A stretch of 64,000 bases of DNA from Microbacterium sp. CFH 31415 (GTDB taxonomy: Bacteria > Actinomycetota > Actinomycetes > Actinomycetales > Microbacteriaceae): positions 372,001 through 436,000 of the forward strand of contig NZ_JAKYXC010000003.1 of the NCBI RefSeq assembly GCF_022538185.1. Reading direction: 5' to 3'. Positions 59,676 to 64,000 of the stretch are shown piece by piece. Each line of letters opens with the position of its first letter. Position 1 is the first letter of the stretch. The position numbers and the translations under genes are program-made. The notes under the pieces were generated by a model. The model made no database searches. It worked only from the letters and a program-made list of their open reading frames with translations, and was not told where the DNA came from.

Positions 59676-60684
59676 GCTCGACCGCGAGAAGGACATCGCG
59701 CCCGGACTGGTCGCCAAGACCAAGAAGCGCCTCGTCGTCGCGCGCGGCAGCTCGCACCCCGCCCTGGCGACCGACGTCGCCGCACAGCTCGGCACCGAGC
59801 TGGTCCCCACCGAGTACCGCACCTTCGCCTCGGGTGAGATCCTCACCCGCTTCGAGGTCTCGATCCGCGGATGCGACTTCTTCCTGATCCAGAGCTTCGG
59901 CCCACCGGTCAACGAGTGGCTCATGGAGACGCTCATCATGCTCGACGCCGCCAAGCGGGCGAGCGCGAAGCGCATCACCGTCGTGGCGCCGTACTACCCG
60001 TACTCGCGCCAGGACAAGAAGGGCCGCGGTCGCGAGCCGATCAGCGCGCGGCTGGTCGCCGACCTGCTCAAGACCGCCGGCGCCGACCGCGTGATGAGCG
60101 TCGACCTGCATGCCGCCCAGATCCAGGGCTTCTTCGACGGCCCGGTCGACCACCTCTTCGCCAAGCCGGTGCTGCTCGAGTACTTCCAGGAGACGCTCTC
60201 GCCGGAGGACCGCGAGAAGCTGACCGTGGTCTCGCCCGACACCGGACGGGTGCGGGTCGCCGACACGTGGTCTGACAGCCTCGGCGCCCCGCTGGCGATC
60301 ATCCACAAGCGTCGCGACCCCAACGTCGCCAATCAGGTCACGGTCAATGAGATCGTCGGTGACGTCGATGGCCGGGTCTGCCTGCTCGTCGACGACATGA
60401 TCGACACCGGCGGCACGATCGTGAAGGCCGCCGAGGCCCTCAAGGCGAACGGCGCGGTGCGCGTCATCGTTGCCGCGACGCACCCCATCTTCAGCGATCC
60501 CGCAGCGCAGCGCCTGCAGAGCGACGCCATCGACGAGGTCGTCGTCACCGACACGATCCCCATCCCCGACGAGAAGCGCTTCCCGAGCCTGACGGTTCTT
60601 CCGATCGCACCGCTGCTCGCGCGGGCGATCCACGAGGTCTTCGAGGACGGCTCCGTCACGAGCATGTTCGACGGGGCGGCCTGA
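59650..60684 (+). CDS. prs: ribose-phosphate pyrophosphokinase
   Basis: 344 residues. PRPP synthase motifs: FASGEILTRFEVSIRG, VVAPYYPYSRQDKKGRGRE, the SVDLHAAQIQGFFDGPVDHL loop, and the PRPP-binding loop CLLVDDMIDTGGTI. It makes PRPP for nucleotide, His, Trp and arabinan precursor synthesis. The N terminus MGRKKKTVELDREKDIAPGL is the form seen in Microbacteriaceae and places the start inside the end of glmU, so the two genes are cotranscribed. Length is slightly above the usual 315-330 because of this basic extension. Confidence 0.96.
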   Translation: MGRKKKTVELDREKDIAPGLVAKTKKRLVVARGSSHPALATDVAAQLGTELVPTEYRTFASGEILTRFEVSIRGCDFFLIQSFGPPVNEWLMETLIMLDAAKRASAKRITVVAPYYPYSRQDKKGRGREPISARLVADLLKTAGADRVMSVDLHAAQIQGFFDGPVDHLFAKPVLLEYFQETLSPEDREKLTVVSPDTGRVRVADTWSDSLGAPLAIIHKRRDPNVANQVTVNEIVGDVDGRVCLLVDDMIDTGGTIVKAAEALKANGAVRVIVAATHPIFSDPAAQRLQSDAIDEVVVTDTIPIPDEKRFPSLTVLPIAPLLARAIHEVFEDGSVTSMFDGAA

Positions 60685-60692
60685 GCCGACCC

Positions 60693-63404
60693 ATGGGCGA
60701 GCCGCGAGCGGTCGGCGAGTACCGCGTCGAGCGCCCGCACTCGCTGCCGGTCGGCGAGGTCGAGACGGCACTCGCGACCAGGACCGCAGGACTCTCGTCG
60801 GATGCCGCGGCCGACCGACTGCGTGAGGTCGGGCCGAACCTCCTGCCCGAGCCCCGGCGCACGCATCCGATCCTGCGCTTCCTCGCGCACTTCAACGACA
60901 CGCTGATCTACATCCTGCTCGGCGCCGCAGTGATCAAGGCGATCATGGCGGACTGGCTCGAGTTCTGGGTCATCATGGCCGTCGCCATCATCAATGCCGT
61001 GATCGGCTTCGTGCAGGAGGGTCGCGCCGAGAAGGCCCTCGCAGGCATCCGCGGGATGCTGTCCGCCGAAGCCCGCGTGCGCCGCGACGGCGCGTGGGCG
61101 ACGGCACCCGCCGCCGACCTCGTGCCGGGAGACGTCGTGCGGCTCATGCCCGGCGACAAGGTTCCCGCCGATGTCCGCCTCTTCGAGGCCTTCCAGCTGC
61201 GCGTCGAGGAAGCCGCGCTCACCGGCGAGTCGGTGCCGTCGTCGAAGAACACGGATCCTGTCGCGGTCGACGCCGGCGTGGGGGATCGCGCGTCGATGGC
61301 GTTCTCGGGGACCATCGTCTCGGCAGGTCAGGGCCGTGGCATCGTGACGGCGACCGGCGAGCGCACCGAGATCGGCAGGATCCAGACCCTCGTCGGCGAG
61401 GCGGGGTCGCTCGACACCCCGCTGACGAAGCAGCTCGACTCGTTCGGCCGTGTCCTCACCCTCGTGATCCTGGGCATGGCCGCGATCATGCTCGCGATCG
61501 GCCGGTTCCTGCATGCTATGCCGTTCGACGAGCTGATCTCCGCGGCGATCGGCTTCGCGGTCGCCGCGATCCCCGAGGGGCTGCCCGCGCTCGTGACGAT
61601 CACCCTCGCGATCGGCGTGCAGCAGATGGCGCGGCGCAATGCGATCACCCGCAAGCTCCCCGCCGTCGAGACGCTGGGCTCGGTCACGACGATCTGCTCC
61701 GACAAGACCGGCACCCTCACGAAGAACGAGATGACGGTGGAGCGCATCGTCACGCCACTGGGCTCCTACGACGTCACCGGGCTCGGATACGACCCGGAGG
61801 GCGAGATCCGGCCGCGCGGGGAAGTCGGCGACGGCCGCGACCTCGCGGCCATCCTCGGGGTGGCGACGCTCTGCAACGACGCACACATCGTCGCCGACGA
61901 GTCGACTCCGGGCGCGCGCCGCTGGACACTCGTCGGCGAGCCGACGGAGGGCGCGCTCAAGGTGGTCGCGATGAAGGGCGGTGTGAAGTCCGCCGGCAGC
62001 GCCCGCGTCGCCGTCGTGCCGTTCGACTCGGCGAACAAGTTCATGGCCAGCCTCAACGAGGGCGCCGAGGGGTCGCGCGCCATCCTGGTGAAGGGCGCCC
62101 CCGACCGACTGCTCGACCGCTCGACGCGTCAGCGCGGTGCAGCGGGCCCGGAGGCCCTCGACATCCGGCTGTGGGAGTCCGTGATCGACGACCTCGGCCG
62201 AAGCGGCCTGCGCGTGCTTGCGGCAGCCCGCCGTCCGGTGCCGGCGGACATGGGCACCCTGGCGGTCGACGACCTGGACGACCTGGAGTTCCTCGGGGTG
62301 TGGGGCATCCTCGATCCGCCTCGCCCCGAAGCGGTGGAGGCGATCGCCGACTGCCACGCCGCGGGCATCAGCGTGAAGATGATCACCGGCGACCACGCGG
62401 GCACCGCGGTCGCGATCAGCCGCGACCTCGGCCTCGCCCACGACGACGAGGTCTCCGTGCTCACCGGCGCGGAGCTCGAGGCCATGACCCAGGAGCAGCT
62501 CAAGGAGGTGGTGCGCGACGTCGACGTGTACGCGCGGGCCAGCCCCGAGCACAAGATCCGCATCGTGCGCGCGCTGCAGGCGCACGACGAAGTCGTAGCG
62601 ATGACGGGCGACGGCGTCAACGACGCGCCCGCCCTCACGCGGGCGAACGTCGGCATCGCGATGGGGATCAAGGGCACCGAGGCCACCAAGGAGGCCGCCG
62701 AGATCGTCCTCGCCGACGACAACTTCGCCACGATCCGCTCCGCGGTGCGCGAGGGGCGCCGGATCTACGACAACCTGCGCAAGTCGGTCGTCTTCCTGCT
62801 TCCGACGAACGGCGCGCAGTCGCTGGTGATCCTCGTCGCCGTGGTGTTCGGCTTCACCCTCCCGCTCACGCCGGTGCAGGTGCTGTGGATCAACATGGTC
62901 ACCGCGATCACGCTGTCGCTCGCCCTGGCGTACGAGCCTGCCGAGAAGGGGATCATGACCCGCCCGCCCAGGACTCCCGGCGGTCCCCTCATCGACCGGC
63001 GCGAGATCGGACTTGTGCTCGCGGTCTCGCTGCTGATCGGCGGGGTGACGCTGGGCGTGTTCGCCGCCGCGCTCGCCGGCGGCGCAGATCTCGCCTACGC
63101 CCGCACCGAGGCCGTCGCCATGCTCGCGCTCGGTCAGCTCGCCTACCTGCTCAACTGCCGATTCCTCCGGACGTCGAGCCTCACGACTGACGTGCTGCGC
63201 GGCAACCGCGTCGTCTGGTGGTCCGCTTTCGCGCTCGTCGCGCTGCAGCTGTTCTACACGTACGTTCCGTTCATGAACGACCTGTTCGGGTCGCGACCTC
63301 TCGCGGCCTCGTCGTGGGTGCTCCCGGTGGTGCTGTCGATCGCCGTCTTCCTGGCCGTGGAGTGCATCAAGGCACTGCGGCGCCGCACCCTTCCTCGGAG
63401 GTGA
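60693..63404 (+). CDS. P-type (P2A-like) cation-transporting ATPase
   Basis: 903 residues. N-terminal cation-ATPase domain, TGES in the actuator domain, phosphorylated Asp337 in [10 protein letters not shown], ion-site PEGLPA (294-299), hinge [10 protein letters not shown] (about 638-647), and a C-terminal set of six helices. The IPEGLP helix and NxxxxA/D pattern fit the Ca2+/Mn2+ (PacL, SERCA-like) group rather than heavy-metal CPx ATPases, since no CPC or HMA domain exists. Starts 8 nt after prs and is probably cotranscribed. Ion specificity is inferred by family only. Confidence 0.92.
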   Translation: MGEPRAVGEYRVERPHSLPVGEVETALATRTAGLSSDAAADRLREVGPNLLPEPRRTHPILRFLAHFNDTLIYILLGAAVIKAIMADWLEFWVIMAVAIINAVIGFVQEGRAEKALAGIRGMLSAEARVRRDGAWATAPAADLVPGDVVRLMPGDKVPADVRLFEAFQLRVEEAALTGESVPSSKNTDPVAVDAGVGDRASMAFSGTIVSAGQGRGIVTATGERTEIGRIQTLVGEAGSLDTPLTKQLDSFGRVLTLVILGMAAIMLAIGRFLHAMPFDELISAAIGFAVAAIPEGLPALVTITLAIGVQQMARRNAITRKLPAVETLGSVTTICSDKTGTLTKNEMTVERIVTPLGSYDVTGLGYDPEGEIRPRGEVGDGRDLAAILGVATLCNDAHIVADESTPGARRWTLVGEPTEGALKVVAMKGGVKSAGSARVAVVPFDSANKFMASLNEGAEGSRAILVKGAPDRLLDRSTRQRGAAGPEALDIRLWESVIDDLGRSGLRVLAAARRPVPADMGTLAVDDLDDLEFLGVWGILDPPRPEAVEAIADCHAAGISVKMITGDHAGTAVAISRDLGLAHDDEVSVLTGAELEAMTQEQLKEVVRDVDVYARASPEHKIRIVRALQAHDEVVAMTGDGVNDAPALTRANVGIAMGIKGTEATKEAAEIVLADDNFATIRSAVREGRRIYDNLRKSVVFLLPTNGAQSLVILVAVVFGFTLPLTPVQVLWINMVTAITLSLALAYEPAEKGIMTRPPRTPGGPLIDRREIGLVLAVSLLIGGVTLGVFAAALAGGADLAYARTEAVAMLALGQLAYLLNCRFLRTSSLTTDVLRGNRVVWWSAFALVALQLFYTYVPFMNDLFGSRPLAASSWVLPVVLSIAVFLAVECIKALRRRTLPRR

Positions 63405-63443
63405 CTCATAGCGAACGCCGCGACGATGCAGGGACGCAGCCGC

Positions 63444-63449
63444 TAGCGT
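63444..63449 (+). promoter_or_regulatory. possible -10 element of FMN-binding lipoprotein gene
   Basis: TAGCGT about 43 nt before the ATG at 63493, with AGAAGGA as ribosome binding site near the start. Weak evidence without a clear -35. Confidence 0.3.
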
Positions 63450-63492
63450 TCTAGGTGCACCCCCGCCCGAGGCCCGGCAGAAGAAGGACACC

Positions 63493-63972
63493 ATGATCCG
63501 TCCCCCCGCATCCCGACAGACCGCCCCCGTCCGGGTCGCGGCGGCTCTCGTGGGGATCGCCGGCGCCGTCGTCCTCGCTGGGTGCGCTCCGGCCGCCACG
63601 ACCGGCCAGAACGGCGACACCGCCGACACGGGGAACGGGTCGAACGGCTCGGTCGGCGGTACCGGTGGCGGAGGCACGTACGCCGACGGCACCTACACCG
63701 CGGTGGGGGCATACCCGACCCCCGAGAGCGTTGAGCAGATCTCGGTCACCGTGACGCTCGAGGACGACGTGATCACCGCCGTCGATGTCGTGGGGGATCC
63801 GCAGAAGTCGGAGTCCGAGAAGTACCAGAGCGAGTTCATCGGCGGCATCTCCGATGTCGTGGTCGGCAAGGACATCGACGAGATCTCGGTCAGCCGCATC
63901 GCCGGGTCGTCCCTCACGAGCGGCGGGTTCAACCAGGCGATCGAGACGATCAAGGCCGAAGCGGCCGCCTGA
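63493..63972 (+). CDS. FMN-binding domain lipoprotein
   Basis: 159 residues. Signal peptide with lipobox LAGC (Cys31), a Gly/Asn/Thr-rich spacer (32-61), then a compact FMN_bind domain: YADGTYTAVGAY, ISVTVTLEDDVITAVDVV and the flavinylation segment AGSSLTSGGF. The usual attachment motif is S/T-G-A-S/T-x-T; here it reads A-G-S-S-L-T, with the last Thr as likely FMN ester site. It would carry FMN outside the membrane in flavin-based electron transfer. It ends 1 nt before a further ATG. Confidence 0.82.
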   Translation: MIRPPASRQTAPVRVAAALVGIAGAVVLAGCAPAATTGQNGDTADTGNGSNGSVGGTGGGGTYADGTYTAVGAYPTPESVEQISVTVTLEDDVITAVDVVGDPQKSESEKYQSEFIGGISDVVVGKDIDEISVSRIAGSSLTSGGFNQAIETIKAEAAA

Positions 63973-63973
63973 C

Positions 63974-64000
63974 ATGTCCGGCTCGAAGCCGGCACATCCG
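63974..64000 (+). CDS. possible start of next gene (cut by window end)
   Basis: ATG at 63974 follows the lipoprotein stop as TGACATG, the coupled arrangement also seen elsewhere in the window. Only nine codons (MSGSKPAHP) are visible. By context an ApbE-type FMN transferase would be expected after an FMN-binding lipoprotein, but the sequence cannot show this. Confidence 0.35.

Noticed and set aside
60333..63692. Very long open frame on the minus strand opposite prs and the P-type ATPase, and similar ones at 9554-11662 (minus) and 32145-35894 (plus)
   Set aside because: At 70% GC, strong third-position bias keeps antisense frames open. These translations are Arg/His/Asp/Gly-rich, lack any family motif and lie exactly opposite well-supported genes.

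Overview
The window comes from a high-GC, Gram-positive actinobacterium, most probably a Microbacteriaceae member close to Microbacterium. The basis is about 70% GC with strong G/C at third codon positions, many GTG starts, short gene overlaps of the ATGA/GTGA type, apparently leaderless promoters (a TANNNT hexamer ending 6-7 nt before the start codon), an actinobacterial-type protein O-mannosyltransferase, and the order metG-tatD-rsmA-ispE-glmU-prs. The whole stretch looks chromosomal. I see no phage, plasmid, transposase, CRISPR array or rRNA. The only RNA gene is one tRNA-Gln.

Layout. 1-2.2 kb: 3' part of a ClpC-like unfoldase. 2.3-2.5 kb: intergenic palindromic repeats and a 20-bp tandem array. 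2.5-5.7 kb: two luciferase-like oxidoreductases, a DoxX-like membrane protein and a TIGR01777-type epimerase. 5.75-12.8 kb: a tightly overlapping operon of two large FtsX/MacB-type ABC permeases and two ATPases, preceded by a putative six-codon leader ORF. 12.9-13.0 kb: a long imperfect hairpin. 13.1-15.4 kb: ATP-dependent DNA ligase and a class III sirtuin. 15.4-23.5 kb (minus strand): a ROK regulator and two complete monosaccharide ABC importers in tandem. 23.6-27.0 kb (minus): an MHS-type MFS transporter, a NYN-domain putative RNase and a Gfo/Idh/MocA dehydrogenase. 27-31.9 kb: M20 peptidase, MetY and SseA (divergent sulfur pair), a second patch of the palindromic repeats and a quinone oxidoreductase. 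31.9-40.3 kb: HrpA helicase, aldo/keto reductase, YyaL-type thioredoxin-domain protein and protein O-mannosyltransferase. 40.3-44.9 kb: MarR regulator, RsmI, MetG, TatD and a Nudix hydrolase. 44.9-48.4 kb: a gene remnant, a YciI-like protein, a 120-bp tandem duplication and two MFS transporters. 48.6-57.5 kb: RsmA, a metallophosphoesterase, a Stealth-family phosphotransferase, a second aldo/keto reductase, IspE, an Eis-like acetyltransferase and an ABC-F ATPase. 57.5-64 kb: MarR regulator, tRNA-Gln, GlmU, Prs, a P-type cation ATPase and an FMN-binding lipoprotein.

How parts work together. RsmI and RsmA methylate 16S rRNA, MetG charges initiator and elongator tRNA-Met, IspE feeds isoprenoid synthesis, GlmU makes UDP-GlcNAc for the wall, and Prs makes PRPP. 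These form an old housekeeping neighbourhood with accessory genes inserted into it. The two sugar importers share one local ROK repressor but lie in separate transcription units.

Most of the window is ordinary. The observations I consider most worth checking are the coupled leader ORF before the permease operon, the 1-nt junction between tRNA-Gln and glmU, the shared leaderless promoter architecture, the two families of intergenic palindromes, the microhomology-bounded 120-bp duplication, and the over-represented oligomer GGATGCCGCGG.
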